A DNA stretch of 64,000 nt from Chryseobacterium shigense. Its GTDB lineage: Bacteria; Bacteroidota; Bacteroidia; Flavobacteriales; Weeksellaceae. Shown here in pieces: positions 34,492 through 43,992 of this stretch. Every line of letters begins with the position of its first letter. The first letter of the stretch is position 1. Under the pieces are notes generated by a model, which worked only from the letters and a program-made list of their open reading frames with translations, made no database searches and had not been told where the DNA came from. A program made the position numbers and the translations under genes. The stretch lies in assembly GCF_900156575.1 (NCBI RefSeq), contig NZ_FTNY01000001.1:1054001-1118000 (forward strand), in the 5' to 3' direction.

Positions 34492-34525
34492 GAGATTGCT
34501 TCGTCACTTCGTTCCTCGCAATGAC
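34492..34525. repeat. Dispersed repeat GAGATTGCTTCG...CGCAATGAC
   Basis: Reads GAGATTGCTTCGTCACTTCG then TTCCTCGCAATGAC. The complement (GTCATTGCGAGGAACGAAGT...) is a widely seen intergenic repeat word in many bacterial genomes. It ends 3 bp from the stop codon of the quinone reductase gene. Confidence 0.6.
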
Positions 34526-34528
34526 CGT

Positions 34529-35107
34529 TTACTGTTGTCTTTTGCCGAGTTCTCTCAATTTTTGAAGCCATTTCGCACGCTGTACATCCGTAGAATTTCT
34601 TATCATTCCGATATACGTTACTTTCACCGGTGTTACGCCACAAAATTCCAGCGTTGATTTTTTTAGCTGATTTACACTCGGTCTTCCATAAAGAAGCCAA
34701 TAATACCAGCCCGGCTGATCCAGTGTCGTGATGATATGGCCTGTTTTCCCTTTCAGCAGCTTATCCCACCAAACCGAATTTTCTCTATACTGGTAAGCAA
34801 ATCCGGGAAGAAAGAGCCGGTCTATAAAACCTTTCATCAATGCAGGCAAACCACCCCACCACACGGGATGAATCCACACCAGATGATCCGCCCACTGTAT
34901 GATCTCCCAGGCTTTCAGCAAATCAGGTTCCAGCTCCATTCTTTTCTGGTATCCGAAATGAAGAATGGGATCAAAATTGAGCTCAGCGATAGTAATCACT
35001 TTTACTTCGGCACCTGAATTGCCAGCTCCTTCCTGATAAGCTTTTGCCATTCCAAAATTGAATGATTCTTTATTCGGATGCCCGTTGATAATGGCTATTT
35101 TTTTCAT
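34529..35107 (-). CDS. NAD(P)H:quinone oxidoreductase-like flavoprotein
   Basis: 192 residues, flavodoxin-like fold of the NQO1/KefF/MdaB group: two-electron reduction of quinones with FMN or FAD and NAD(P)H. Seen: IAIINGHPNKESFNFGMAKA at the N-terminus (phosphate-binding loop) and HPVWWGGLPALMKGFIDRLF, the classic family block. The start overlaps the end of the upstream gene by 4 nt (ATGA), so the two are one operon, controlled perhaps by the Crp-like gene upstream. Confidence 0.9.
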   Translation of the reverse strand: MKKIAIINGHPNKESFNFGMAKAYQEGAGNSGAEVKVITIAELNFDPILHFGYQKRMELEPDLLKAWEIIQWADHLVWIHPVWWGGLPALMKGFIDRLFLPGFAYQYRENSVWWDKLLKGKTGHIITTLDQPGWYYWLLYGRPSVNQLKKSTLEFCGVTPVKVTYIGMIRNSTDVQRAKWLQKLRELGKRQQ

Positions 35108-36129
35108 GATACAGATTGAATATTGATGGTTTCATAGGCTTTAAGCTTGTCCAGCAATATTGATGGCTGATGCAACTGATGACTGAAATACACTTTGTTT
35201 TCATGGGAATTCATAAGCAGTTCCTCTGTATGCAATACTGCAGAAAGTGCGGTCAATTCTGCCTGTCCTTTCGTACTTTGCAGACTTAACTTTCTCACTT
35301 CATTATTACTCTTGACAAGGATTTCAAATACACTTTGGTCCCCCTTTCCACTCGATCCGAAAATCATTCGTCTTTCCTTTAATGACAAAATATTGAAAAG
35401 TCTTATTTTTTGGAATGCCCCTAAAAGCCACGTGATAAACTTCGAATTGTATGTCATCTTAACACTGACATTAGGGACGTTTTCAATCTGATTTAAAATA
35501 TATAAATCCGGTACATCAAAGTTATAGGCTTCTCTGATCCCAATGCCAAAAGAAAAATTAAAGTTTTCAGAATCTAAAAAATGCTTGATCGGAACCTGTA
35601 GGTTATTTTGATACCTGATAAAAGGCTTCGCCACATTTTCGGCCATAAAATGAGCAGAACTTTCACCAGCAAGATCTTTCACAGAATAATACACAAAAAG
35701 TTTCACCTCCTGAATGTCGGCATCCTTATCTGCAAGTGTTTTAGCAAGACCGTTCACAATACCTCCCATCCATCCGGAACTAAAGACAATCCGGCTCTGT
35801 ACCGCTCTGTTTTTAGCAATGGTATATGCTCTTACAAGATCGGGAGTTGGTTTGGTGATATCCAGATAATCGATTTTATTTTCGATGGCAAACCGGAGAA
35901 CATGATCTTCTTTATCATTGACCGAAAGAATGATCAGATCGATTTTATTTTCCTTAATAATGTGAAAAGTTTCAGGATGAGTCACATCAATTTTCAGATC
36001 ACTTCCACTATTTTTTCCTTTTCTCCCTCCAACGAAAACAGAGAGATGAGGGTTTCTTGATTTTAAAATTCTGATGATCGTTTTTCCTACCAGACCGTTT
36101 CCTCCAATAACTAGAATATTATGCTCCAT
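35104..36129 (-). CDS. Saccharopine-dehydrogenase-like NAD(P)-binding protein
   Basis: 341 residues. N-terminal Rossmann motif ILVIGGNGLVGKTIIRIL (5-22), then VFVGGRKG at the end of strand 2, and SGWMGGIVNGLA, as in proteins of the saccharopine dehydrogenase/trans-acting enoyl reductase group. The substrate is unknown. First gene of a two-gene operon with the quinone reductase. Confidence 0.8.
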   Translation of the reverse strand: MEHNILVIGGNGLVGKTIIRILKSRNPHLSVFVGGRKGKNSGSDLKIDVTHPETFHIIKENKIDLIILSVNDKEDHVLRFAIENKIDYLDITKPTPDLVRAYTIAKNRAVQSRIVFSSGWMGGIVNGLAKTLADKDADIQEVKLFVYYSVKDLAGESSAHFMAENVAKPFIRYQNNLQVPIKHFLDSENFNFSFGIGIREAYNFDVPDLYILNQIENVPNVSVKMTYNSKFITWLLGAFQKIRLFNILSLKERRMIFGSSGKGDQSVFEILVKSNNEVRKLSLQSTKGQAELTALSAVLHTEELLMNSHENKVYFSHQLHQPSILLDKLKAYETINIQSVS

Positions 36130-36243
36130 ATATTTTTTTTACAAAATTAGAAAGCTGCCTATCCCGTTTATAGGACAAATGTCCAAAAAGCGATCACTCT
36201 TCAGTTATGTTTTATGGTTATTTAAATGATATCATTCTTTTTT

Positions 36244-36810
36244 TTACAGCGTAATTTCCTTTCTGATCCGGCTAAGATGTCGCTGGGTAATTCCCAGGTA
36301 AGAAGCTAAATATTGCAGTGGAATCTTCTGAACATAATCCGGCTGGTTACCGAGCAGGTATGCATAACGCTGAGCGGCACTGTCCCTCTGAAGCTGAAAA
36401 AACCGTTCCTCAAGTTCAAGATATTCCTGCTCCGCGATCATCTTCAGAAATCTTGTCCAGTTGAGATCCATTTTTATAAACCGATCAATGGCATCTTTCT
36501 TTAACACCATAAGATGGGCATCGGTAATAGCCTGCATGTTTTCTCTGCTGGGAGAATCTGAAATAAATGAAGAATAGCTGGCCATCAGTTGATTGGGAAA
36601 CCTGAAACAGTAGGTCATATCTTTTCCCTCCTCTGAAATATAATAGGAACGAAAAATACCGGATACGATAAATGCTATTTCTCTGCATCGGTCCCCTTCC
36701 TTTACAAAAAATTCATTTTTATGCACTTTTCTGACTTCAAAAAGCTGCAGGAAATCACTGATCTCATTTTCTGAGAATACATTAAAACTCCGGAAAAAAT
36801 CTTCTACCAT
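36244..36810 (-). CDS. Crp/Fnr-family transcriptional regulator
   Basis: 188 residues. Cyclic-nucleotide-binding-like beta roll (FFVKEGDRCREIAFIVSGIFR, about 34-54 in pieces) and a C-terminal HTH (IPLQYLASYLGITQRHLSRIRKE). No four-Cys cluster, so not Fnr-like. It sits 115 bp upstream of the dehydrogenase/quinone reductase operon on the same strand; such short Crp-like proteins in Bacteroidota often control the neighbouring oxidoreductase genes. Confidence 0.9.
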   Translation of the reverse strand: MVEDFFRSFNVFSENEISDFLQLFEVRKVHKNEFFVKEGDRCREIAFIVSGIFRSYYISEEGKDMTYCFRFPNQLMASYSSFISDSPSRENMQAITDAHLMVLKKDAIDRFIKMDLNWTRFLKMIAEQEYLELEERFFQLQRDSAAQRYAYLLGNQPDYVQKIPLQYLASYLGITQRHLSRIRKEITL

Positions 36811-37271
36811 GTTTTCAAATTATAATTCAGGAAGGTGATGAGACCTGCCGCGGTATGTTGATGGCGAAATTAAACAAATCAGAGACTATTTCAAAAATTA
36901 AGGATCCTAAACGGTTGAAAAGATCTTACGGCTAAGTTTTGGCTAAAAAAATAAAACCATTTCATGACGAAATGGTCTTACTGCTTTGAATTTACTAAGT
37001 GTATGAAGATATGAAATGATGTCTTGTTACTGATGCAAAGATAGACTACCCGGTATTTGTTTCTATCAGGGGAATCCCTAGAATTATATCCGTAAAAATA
37101 CGGTTGTTTGTATAAAAAAGCCCCGCAGAGACATCCGCAGGGCTTCAAGAATTTATCTAACAATTATTAATGTTCAATATATACAATTCAATGGTTAATG
37201 TTCAATATTTTGAGAATTCAAAAACTTATTATTTTCCATTCACCATCCACTGTTATTCACATTGCAGATCA
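36811..37271. other. 461-bp intergenic region with two hairpins
   Basis: Contains a minus-strand hairpin ACCATTTC / GAAATGGT (36955-36976, followed on that strand by TTTTATTTTTTT), the pepP terminator (37112-37146) and a 14-bp direct repeat (37167-37180, 37195-37208). The 61-codon frame at 36978-37163 crosses the terminator and is not credible. Confidence 0.6.
37112..37146 (-). terminator. Terminator after the Xaa-Pro aminopeptidase gene
   Basis: Minus-strand stem AAGCCCTGCGG / CCGCAGGG-type (CTGCGGGGCTT on the far arm) ending in TTTTTTATA. Confidence 0.85.
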
Positions 37272-39041
37272 TTAAAGAGGGCTTACCAATTCCAGGAACC
37301 ATTCCTTAACCTCTCCTTCAAGATAAGGGCCTATTTTTTCTTCACATGTTCTGTGATAATCATTCAGCCAGGTAATTTCTTCCTGTGAAAGGATTTCTTT
37401 TACAATGGTATCTTTAAAGAACGGGCAGAATGTAAGGGTTTCAAATTCATAGAACGTTCCGTGAATTGTTGTTTCTGCTTCTTTTACCGCAATCAGGTTT
37501 TCGTGTCTGATTCCGTATTCTCCTTCAAGATAATATCCAGGTTCATTGGAACAAACCATTCCCGGAAGAAGATCCTGAGGGTTCATATCTTTTCTGATGT
37601 TCTGAGGACCTTCATGGACATTCATGAAGCTTCCAACTCCATGTCCTGTTCCGTGGTTGAAATCTTTCCCTTCCATCCAGAGCGGAAGTCTTGCAATGGC
37701 ATCCAGATGAACGCCTTTTGTTCCTTTCGGGAATTTAACCATTGATAAACGGATCAATCCCTGCAATACCAACGTAGAATTTCTTTTGAATTCTTCAGAA
37801 ACCGCCCCTAAAGAAAGAGTTCTTGTAATATCTGTAGTTCCTTCCAGATACTGTCCTCCTGAATCTACCAGAATACTTGCATCATTGGTAACGTCTTTAC
37901 TCCCTTCACTTTTTGCAGAATAATGCATGATGGCCCCATTATCTTTGTAGCCTACAATACTGCCGAAGCTTTCTCCCACGAAATTTTCTCCTTCTGCACG
38001 GAAACCTCTCAGTTTTTCGCCGATAGAATATTCATTCATCGTTTCTTTTCCTGCATTATGGGTCAGCCAGTAAAGGAATTTCACCATGGCGACTCCATCT
38101 CTTACCATCACGGTTCTGAATCCTTCCAGTTCGGTTTCGTTTTTCTGGGCTTTCATCAGGTTCCCCGGAACCGGAGCTTTTGTCAACTTGTTGTCTGCTT
38201 TTAAAGTCTCGAAAATCATCTGGTTGCTGTTCGGAGAAACCAGTATATTTTCATTTTTAAATGCTTTCAGGTAATTGTAAAACTCTTCATAAGGCATCAT
38301 TTTTACAAAGGACTCATCCATTTGCTTTCTTGCCTCCACTTCAAGTTTTTCAAGATCCGTGAACAGGACTGCATCATTTTTCGTGATCACGATATATCCT
38401 AAAAATACAGGATTGCTCTGCACGTCGCTTCCTCTTAAGTTTGAGGTCCAGGCAACATCATCCAGACTTGAAATAATATGAACCGTAGTTCCCTGATCTT
38501 CCATTTTCTGACGGATCGCTCCCAATTTATCGGTCACTGATTTTCCAGCTCTTTCTACAGGATGTACAAAAATCGGATTTTTCGAAGGGGTTCCTCTGTC
38601 TTTCCAGATTTCCTTTAATAGAGGAAGATCTGTTAGGCTTATATTTTTTGACTGCAGTTTTTGTGAAAGCAGTTCCCAATTGGCATTTGAAGTAGCTACA
38701 GCATTAACGGCTACTTTTCCGTTTTCAGGCGTTTCAGAAATAATCCAGTCTATATAGTTGGGAGTTCCTTCCATTCCATCTTTGAAAAGATCAATTCCGG
38801 AATTTTCCAGTTCAATGGCGGCCTGCGTGAAATATCTTCCGTCAGTCCAAAGTCCAGCTTTGTCTTTCGTAACGACTACAAAACCGGCAGAACCCAAAAA
38901 ACCTGATAACCAGGATCTTTCCTGCCATTCTTCAGGCAGATATTCGCTCATATGCGGATCTGCGGAATATACTATAAATGCATCAACATTATTTTTCTGC
39001 ATTTCTTCACGAAGTGCAACAACTTTTTCCTTTGAAGTCAT
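37272..39041 (-). CDS. pepP: Xaa-Pro aminopeptidase
   Basis: Metallopeptidase of family M24B that removes an N-terminal residue before proline. 589 residues from the Met at 39041 (the frame also opens at 39062 with MFKKEKR, which looks like leader sequence). Two creatinase-like N-terminal domains precede the catalytic pita-bread domain. Metal ligands seen: Asp in VDSGGQY, Asp in GTTDITRT, His in GTGHGVG, Glu in SNEPGYY and Glu in GIRHENL. The length fits the three-domain eukaryote-like form (APP1). No signal peptide, so cytoplasmic. Confidence 0.95.
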   Translation of the reverse strand: MTSKEKVVALREEMQKNNVDAFIVYSADPHMSEYLPEEWQERSWLSGFLGSAGFVVVTKDKAGLWTDGRYFTQAAIELENSGIDLFKDGMEGTPNYIDWIISETPENGKVAVNAVATSNANWELLSQKLQSKNISLTDLPLLKEIWKDRGTPSKNPIFVHPVERAGKSVTDKLGAIRQKMEDQGTTVHIISSLDDVAWTSNLRGSDVQSNPVFLGYIVITKNDAVLFTDLEKLEVEARKQMDESFVKMMPYEEFYNYLKAFKNENILVSPNSNQMIFETLKADNKLTKAPVPGNLMKAQKNETELEGFRTVMVRDGVAMVKFLYWLTHNAGKETMNEYSIGEKLRGFRAEGENFVGESFGSIVGYKDNGAIMHYSAKSEGSKDVTNDASILVDSGGQYLEGTTDITRTLSLGAVSEEFKRNSTLVLQGLIRLSMVKFPKGTKGVHLDAIARLPLWMEGKDFNHGTGHGVGSFMNVHEGPQNIRKDMNPQDLLPGMVCSNEPGYYLEGEYGIRHENLIAVKEAETTIHGTFYEFETLTFCPFFKDTIVKEILSQEEITWLNDYHRTCEEKIGPYLEGEVKEWFLELVSPL

Positions 39042-39502
39042 TCTTTTTTCTTTTTTAAACACCGAAAGTTACGAAAAAATTGAGGTTTAAAAGTGAAATC
39101 TTTGGTCAATTTTCGCGAACGGTTGGTTATTTATTCTTCATCAACGGATTCAATCTTTTACGGTTTTGAGAATGGGTTATTAAGAAAATTTTAGTTTTTC
39201 ATTGGTTTATGACCTCTTAAAACTCCTATATTTTAAAGACAAATCCGGATATTTTGAAAATATGAATTCTTCCCACCTTCACCATAGACAGGTATAATTG
39301 CCTTTATTTTATCTTTTTAATGACCATCACAACCCGATAACCATTTTGCGATCAATACGCCTGTTAAATAAACAATTACGTATTTTATGATTCATAAAAA
39401 ATAATCAGCAACATTGAATCTATTATACATTTACATACCACAAAAACATAATAATTGCTAAACATATCAAATTTTGGAAAGATAATTGCTACTATTCATC
39501 GT
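39042..39502. other. 461-bp divergent intergenic region
   Basis: AT-rich promoter space between pepP and the DUF6526-like gene. Contains a perfect 15-bp palindrome ATATTTTGAAAATAT (39249-39263). No gene seen. Confidence 0.5.
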
Positions 39503-39940
39503 ATGAGCGAGCAGAATTATAAAAATCACAGGAAATTTTATCCTCCCCATCATTTCATTTACCTTCCGCTATTAATTGCGTTGGAAATTTATGGAATTTA
39601 TAAAATCGGGAATGATCCTGAGCATCAACTGACGTGGATATTGTTTTCCATCGTGATATTTCTGCTTTTCTACCTGGCTTTTATGACAAGGCAGCATTAT
39701 GCACTGGGACTGCAAAACCGAATGGTGATGCTTGAATTCAAACAACGCTATTTTGAGATTTTCGGACAGCGATCTGATGAGATTGCGGATCAGCTGAGAT
39801 TTGACCAGATTGCTGCACTTAGGTTTGCTTATGATGATGAGTTCAGAGAACTTCTGAACAAAGCTATTAAAGAAAATTTGTCCGGAGATGAGATCAAACG
39901 CTCCATCAAGATCTGGAAAGCCGATAACCAAAGAGTTTAA
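39503..39940 (+). CDS. DUF6526-like two-helix membrane protein
   Basis: 145 residues. Start at 39503 gives MSEQNYKNHRKFYPPHHF, the typical beginning of this Bacteroidota family. Two membrane helices (IYLPLLIALEIYGIYKIG and WILFSIVIFLLFYLAFM), then a charged cytoplasmic part (LRFDQIAALRFAYDDEFREL). Function unknown. It lies 21 nt ahead of a small lipoprotein gene and then the topoisomerase gene. Confidence 0.85.
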   Translation: MSEQNYKNHRKFYPPHHFIYLPLLIALEIYGIYKIGNDPEHQLTWILFSIVIFLLFYLAFMTRQHYALGLQNRMVMLEFKQRYFEIFGQRSDEIADQLRFDQIAALRFAYDDEFRELLNKAIKENLSGDEIKRSIKIWKADNQRV

Positions 39941-39961
39941 CAACACAAAAATATTAATATC

Positions 39962-40129
39962 ATGAGAAAATTGACTTTATTCAGTTTGGCAATATTCACA
40001 ATGCTGACCCTAACCAGTTGTGAAGCAATAGAAACTATTTTTAAGGCAGGAATGTGGTGGGGAATTATCCTGGTCGTTGCAGTGGTAGTAGTCCTCTTTC
40101 TGATCTTTTCTCGGGGTAAAAACTCTTAA
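39962..40129 (+). CDS. Small lipoprotein with one membrane helix, 55 residues
   Basis: Leader MRKLTLFSLAIFTMLTLTSC is a clear lipobox (LTSC), so Cys20 is likely lipidated. The remaining 35 residues are mainly one hydrophobic helix (WWGIILVVAVVVVLFLIFS) and a basic end. It sits 21 nt after the DUF6526-like gene and 9 nt before topoisomerase IB, so probably one transcript. Function unknown. Confidence 0.8.
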   Translation: MRKLTLFSLAIFTMLTLTSCEAIETIFKAGMWWGIILVVAVVVVLFLIFSRGKNS

Positions 40130-40138
40130 CCATTTTTT

Positions 40139-41245
40139 ATGGAGAAGAATACAGATCTGGAAATCATTTCTCACCTGAAGCCTTCAAAAATTATCAAGAT
40201 CATGAAGGATCCTGAAGCCTCCGCAAAGGCGGTACATCTTGTATATACCTCCGATGCGGAAACGGCCGGGATTACCCGTAAGAAAACAGGAAAAAAGTAT
40301 TCTTACTACAAAAACGGTGAAAAGCTTAAGGATAAGGAAGAGATCACCAGGATCAATAAACTGGTCATCCCTCCTGCCTGGGAAAATGTATGGATATGTG
40401 CATTAGATAATGGGCATCTTCAGGCCACAGGTTTTGACGTAAAAAGCCGAAAGCAATACCGCTATCATCCGTTGTGGAGTGCTTTGAGAAATCATACTAA
40501 ATTTTACAGAATGCTTCAGTTCGGCTATGCGCTGCCCGATATCAGGCTTCATGTGGAGCATGATCTTGCCATAAGAAATTTCGAGAAGAGAAAAATACTG
40601 GCATTGATTGTCAGTTTAATGCAGCGTACGAATATTCGTATTGGTAATAATGCCTATGAGAAATTGTATGGTTCCTTTGGTCTTACGACTTTAAAAGATA
40701 AGCATGTAAAAATTAACGGGCAAAAAATCTCTTTTTCATTTAAAGGGAAGAAAGGCGTTATGCACAATATAAAGCTTAAAAGCAGAAGACTTTCCAGGCT
40801 TGTGCAGAAGTGTAAAGATATTCCGGGAAAGGAGCTATTCCAGTATTTTGATGATGAAGGAAACCGCCATTCGGTAGACTCAGGAATGGTGAACGAGTAT
40901 ATCAAAGAAATAAGCGGAGAAGATTTTACGGCCAAAGATTTCAGAACCTGGTCCGGAACCGTGAGTGCTCTTATTGCTTTTAAGGAAATAGGATATGCAG
41001 AAAATGATGCACAGTATAAAAAGAAAGTGAAAGAAGCTCTGGAAATTGTTGCCGAACATCTTGGAAATACCAGTACGGTTTGCAGGAAATACTATGTGCA
41101 TCCTCTGGTGATCAATCTCTACGAAAATAATACCATCAAAAAATACCTTGATGAGCTCGAACAGATCGAGGATAATGATGGAAAAGCCAGCCTGACACAA
41201 GAGGAAAAGCTGGTCCTGAAAATTCTGGAAAACGAGAAAATGTAG
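40139..41245 (+). CDS. DNA topoisomerase IB
   Basis: Relaxes supercoils by cutting one strand through a 3'-phosphotyrosine. 368 residues, the size of bacterial/poxvirus-type enzymes. Seen: IPPAWENVWIC, GFDVKSRKQYRYHP, RIGNNAYEKLYGSFGLTTL with the catalytic Arg, the KDFRTWSGT segment with another catalytic Arg, and the nucleophile Tyr319 in CRKYYVHP. Third gene of the unit with the DUF6526-like protein and the small lipoprotein. A later Met (residue 22) is possible but the longer start is kept because family N-termini are similar. Confidence 0.93.
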   Translation: MEKNTDLEIISHLKPSKIIKIMKDPEASAKAVHLVYTSDAETAGITRKKTGKKYSYYKNGEKLKDKEEITRINKLVIPPAWENVWICALDNGHLQATGFDVKSRKQYRYHPLWSALRNHTKFYRMLQFGYALPDIRLHVEHDLAIRNFEKRKILALIVSLMQRTNIRIGNNAYEKLYGSFGLTTLKDKHVKINGQKISFSFKGKKGVMHNIKLKSRRLSRLVQKCKDIPGKELFQYFDDEGNRHSVDSGMVNEYIKEISGEDFTAKDFRTWSGTVSALIAFKEIGYAENDAQYKKKVKEALEIVAEHLGNTSTVCRKYYVHPLVINLYENNTIKKYLDELEQIEDNDGKASLTQEEKLVLKILENEKM

Positions 41246-41433
41246 ACAGGCAGACTGGAGGATGGTCGTTGATAAAGTAGAGAGCCGCTAAAATCTTACC
41301 TATATTCTATGTGGATTGATTGTATTCCCTTGTTATTGGAAGATGTACAATGTTGGTGCCCATCGTAAATATTTCTTTATCACTACTCTCCTTTTAACGA
41401 CATCCTAACTGCAAAAGCAATGTCATTTTCTTA

Positions 41434-41940
41434 TTATATACTAATAATATGAACGGGAGCAACTTCTTCAATTGTTTTCATCTCCATCACTTGTCCTTTT
41501 TCATCAAGCGAAATATCAAGGTTTCTCAATAAAAAAAAGGAAAATTTATCGACACATTTCTGATAAGGTGTAGTAATTCTGAACGGATGATAACCAACCG
41601 GCCTAATCATGGGCTCCTCCGTTTTCTTCATGATCTCGTAGGTACCTTTTATTAAACTTTTGCAGTGCTTCTGATTGATATTAATTCTGAAATTTTTGGC
41701 ATCAACAAAATATAAAACATCAGGTTGAGCCTTGTTTTTATCAAATGAGAGCTGGATCTGGTCATAATTTTTAAGATCAAAATACCATTGAGATCCTTTC
41801 AGTTCATCATTTAAAAGTTCTTCTTTAGTCAATGAATATTCAAACTGCTTTTCCGGAGGAACTGGCGGTGGATTTTTCTTTTTATGTTGGGCAAGTACAG
41901 CCTGAGAAAAGCACAAAAAGAGGAACACTGTTTTTTTCAT
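41434..41940 (-). CDS. Exported protein of unknown function
   Basis: 168 residues with signal peptide (MKKTVFLFLCFSQAVLAQ), then a Lys/Pro-rich linker (HKKKNPPPVPPEKQ) and a mainly beta domain (SLTKEELLNDELKGSQWYFD; two Cys in KHCKSL and YQKCVDK that might pair). I do not recognise the family. Divergent from pruA. Confidence 0.75.
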   Translation of the reverse strand: MKKTVFLFLCFSQAVLAQHKKKNPPPVPPEKQFEYSLTKEELLNDELKGSQWYFDLKNYDQIQLSFDKNKAQPDVLYFVDAKNFRININQKHCKSLIKGTYEIMKKTEEPMIRPVGYHPFRITTPYQKCVDKFSFFLLRNLDISLDEKGQVMEMKTIEEVAPVHIISI

Positions 41941-42011
41941 ATGTAAAGTTTTTAATAAGCGATCTAATATACCAATTTATGTTAAATAATAGGATGAAAT
42001 ATTTGAATGAA

Positions 42012-42042
42012 TTGTTCCTTTCAAAATGAAAACGTAAATTTG
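42012..42042 (+). promoter_or_regulatory. Bacteroidota-type promoter of pruA
   Basis: TTG at 42012-42014 and TAAATTTG at 42035-42042 (TAnnTTTG) with 20 bp between, the spacing expected for the major sigma factor of this phylum. The pruA ATG is 41 bp downstream. Confidence 0.75.
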
Positions 42043-42082
42043 TATACCAACCTATTTATAATTTAAAATAATAGAACATAAT

Positions 42083-43708
42083 ATGTCAAAAGCAATTTCG
42101 CAAGTACCATTTGCAGTCAACGAACCGGTAAATTCTTATGTACCGGGATCTCCGGAAGTTAAAAGCCTTATCGCTACGTATAAAAAGATGTGGGCTGAGA
42201 AGATCGAAGTTCCTATGTTTATCAACGGAAAGGAAGTGAAAACTGATGAAAAAGTTCAGCTTCAGTCTCCTCAGGATCATGCTCATGATTTCGGGTTTTA
42301 CTATAAAGGTACGATGCAGCATGTAGATGACGCCATCAACGCGGCATTGGCAGCTAAAAAAGCGTGGAACGAGCTGGGCTGGGAACACCGTGCAGCTATT
42401 TTCTTAAAGGCGGCTGATCTTTTGGCTGGACCTTATAGAGACGTGATCAACGCAGCTACGATGATCGGACAGTCTAAGAACGTGCACCAGGCTGAGATAG
42501 ATGCAGCGTGTGAGTTTATCGATTTCTTGAGATTCAACGTAGAATTCATGACTGAAATGTACTCTGAGCAACCAGTTTCTGATGCTGGAATCTGGAACCG
42601 TGTAGAGTACAGACCATTGGAAGGTTTCTGTTTTGCAGTAACTCCATTTAACTTTACAGCGATTTCCGGAAACTTGCCAACTTGTATGGCTATGCTAGGT
42701 AATGTTGTAGTTTGGAAGCCTTCTGATAAGCAGGTTTATTCTGCGAAAGTAATCATGGATGTATTAATCGAAGCGGGTCTTCCTGCAGGGGTAATCAACA
42801 TGGTGTTCACAGATGGAAAAGAAACTGCGGAGAAAGTATTGGCACATCCTGATTTTGCAGGTCTTCACTTCACAGGGTCTACGAAAGTATTCCAGGGAAT
42901 GTGGAAAATGATCGGTGATAATATCCACAACTACAGAACATATCCGAGAATTGTTGGGGAAACAGGAGGAAAAGATTTCGTTATTGCTCACCCTTCTTCT
43001 AACGTGGAAGCAGTAGCTACTGCTTTGGTAAGAGGTTCTTTTGAATATCAGGGACAAAAATGTTCTGCGGCGTCAAGAGCTTATGTTCCTAAATCTCTTT
43101 GGGCTGATGTGAAAAAAGTAATGGAAACCCAGATCAATTCTATTAAAGTAGGTTCTCCGGAAGATCCATCTAACTTCGTGAATGCAGTAATTGATAAAAA
43201 CTCTTTCGAAAAGTGTAAAGGGTATATCGACAGAGCGACTGCTTCCGGTGAGGCTGAAATCGCTATCGGTGGAAAAGTTGACGATTCTAAAGGATGGTTT
43301 GTACATCCAACAGTTATTGAAACGACCAATCCTCATTACGAAAGTATGGTAGAAGAGATTTTCGGACCTATCCTATCTGTTTATGTATATGAAGATCAGG
43401 ATTGGAAAGAAACTTTACAATTAGTAGATTCTACGTCTCCGTATTCATTGACGGGTTCTGTATTCGCACAAGACCGTTACGCCATCAATGAAGCTTTCAA
43501 AGCTTTGGAAAATGCTTCAGGAAACTTCTACATCAATGACAAACCAACGGGTGCCGTTGTTGGGCAGCAGCCTTTTGGTGGTGGTAGAGCTTCCGGAACG
43601 AATGACAAAGCTGGTTCTAAAATGAACCTATTGAGATGGACGTCTGTAAGAAGTATCAAAGAAACGTTTGTTTCTCCAAAAGACTACAAATACCCATACC
43701 TGGGATAA
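42083..43708 (+). CDS. pruA: 1-pyrroline-5-carboxylate dehydrogenase
   Basis: Second step of proline breakdown: glutamate semialdehyde/P5C plus NAD+ to glutamate. 541 residues, aldehyde dehydrogenase fold. Seen: the general base region IVGETGGKDFVIAHPSS, the nucleophile Cys327 in YQGQKCSAASRAYVP, GLHFTGSTKVFQ, EIFGPILSVYVY and the C-terminal QQPFGGGRASGTNDKAG, which is characteristic of P5C dehydrogenases. Proline dehydrogenase (PutA-like part) is a separate gene elsewhere, as usual in this group. Own promoter and terminator. Confidence 0.96.
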   Translation: MSKAISQVPFAVNEPVNSYVPGSPEVKSLIATYKKMWAEKIEVPMFINGKEVKTDEKVQLQSPQDHAHDFGFYYKGTMQHVDDAINAALAAKKAWNELGWEHRAAIFLKAADLLAGPYRDVINAATMIGQSKNVHQAEIDAACEFIDFLRFNVEFMTEMYSEQPVSDAGIWNRVEYRPLEGFCFAVTPFNFTAISGNLPTCMAMLGNVVVWKPSDKQVYSAKVIMDVLIEAGLPAGVINMVFTDGKETAEKVLAHPDFAGLHFTGSTKVFQGMWKMIGDNIHNYRTYPRIVGETGGKDFVIAHPSSNVEAVATALVRGSFEYQGQKCSAASRAYVPKSLWADVKKVMETQINSIKVGSPEDPSNFVNAVIDKNSFEKCKGYIDRATASGEAEIAIGGKVDDSKGWFVHPTVIETTNPHYESMVEEIFGPILSVYVYEDQDWKETLQLVDSTSPYSLTGSVFAQDRYAINEAFKALENASGNFYINDKPTGAVVGQQPFGGGRASGTNDKAGSKMNLLRWTSVRSIKETFVSPKDYKYPYLG

Positions 43709-43777
43709 GAATAATACGATATGAATTGTTCGTGATTAATAATGAGTCATCATCAGTAACGGACATTGAATAATCAC

Positions 43778-43812
43778 AGGGCTTCGGAATTTTTATTCCG
43801 GAGCCCTTTTTA
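43778..43812 (+). terminator. Terminator after pruA
   Basis: Stem AGGGCTTCGGAAT / ATTCCGGAGCCCT with small internal mismatch, followed by TTTTTAT. Confidence 0.88.
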
Positions 43813-43992
43813 TAAATCACTCCCAATAAACATTGAATAAGGATGACTATTATTTTAAACTGCAACCTCCTACCTACCATCTGCCACCTCCTCTAACACC
43901 TTTTAACAAACTTTACCTATGTTTTAATACTTCACACTACTATTTAGGAATAGTTATTGAACATTGACTCATAACACTAAAAATAAAATATT

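Noticed and set aside
36978..37163. 61-codon frame between the Crp-like gene and pepP
   Set aside because: It runs through the pepP terminator and has odd composition.
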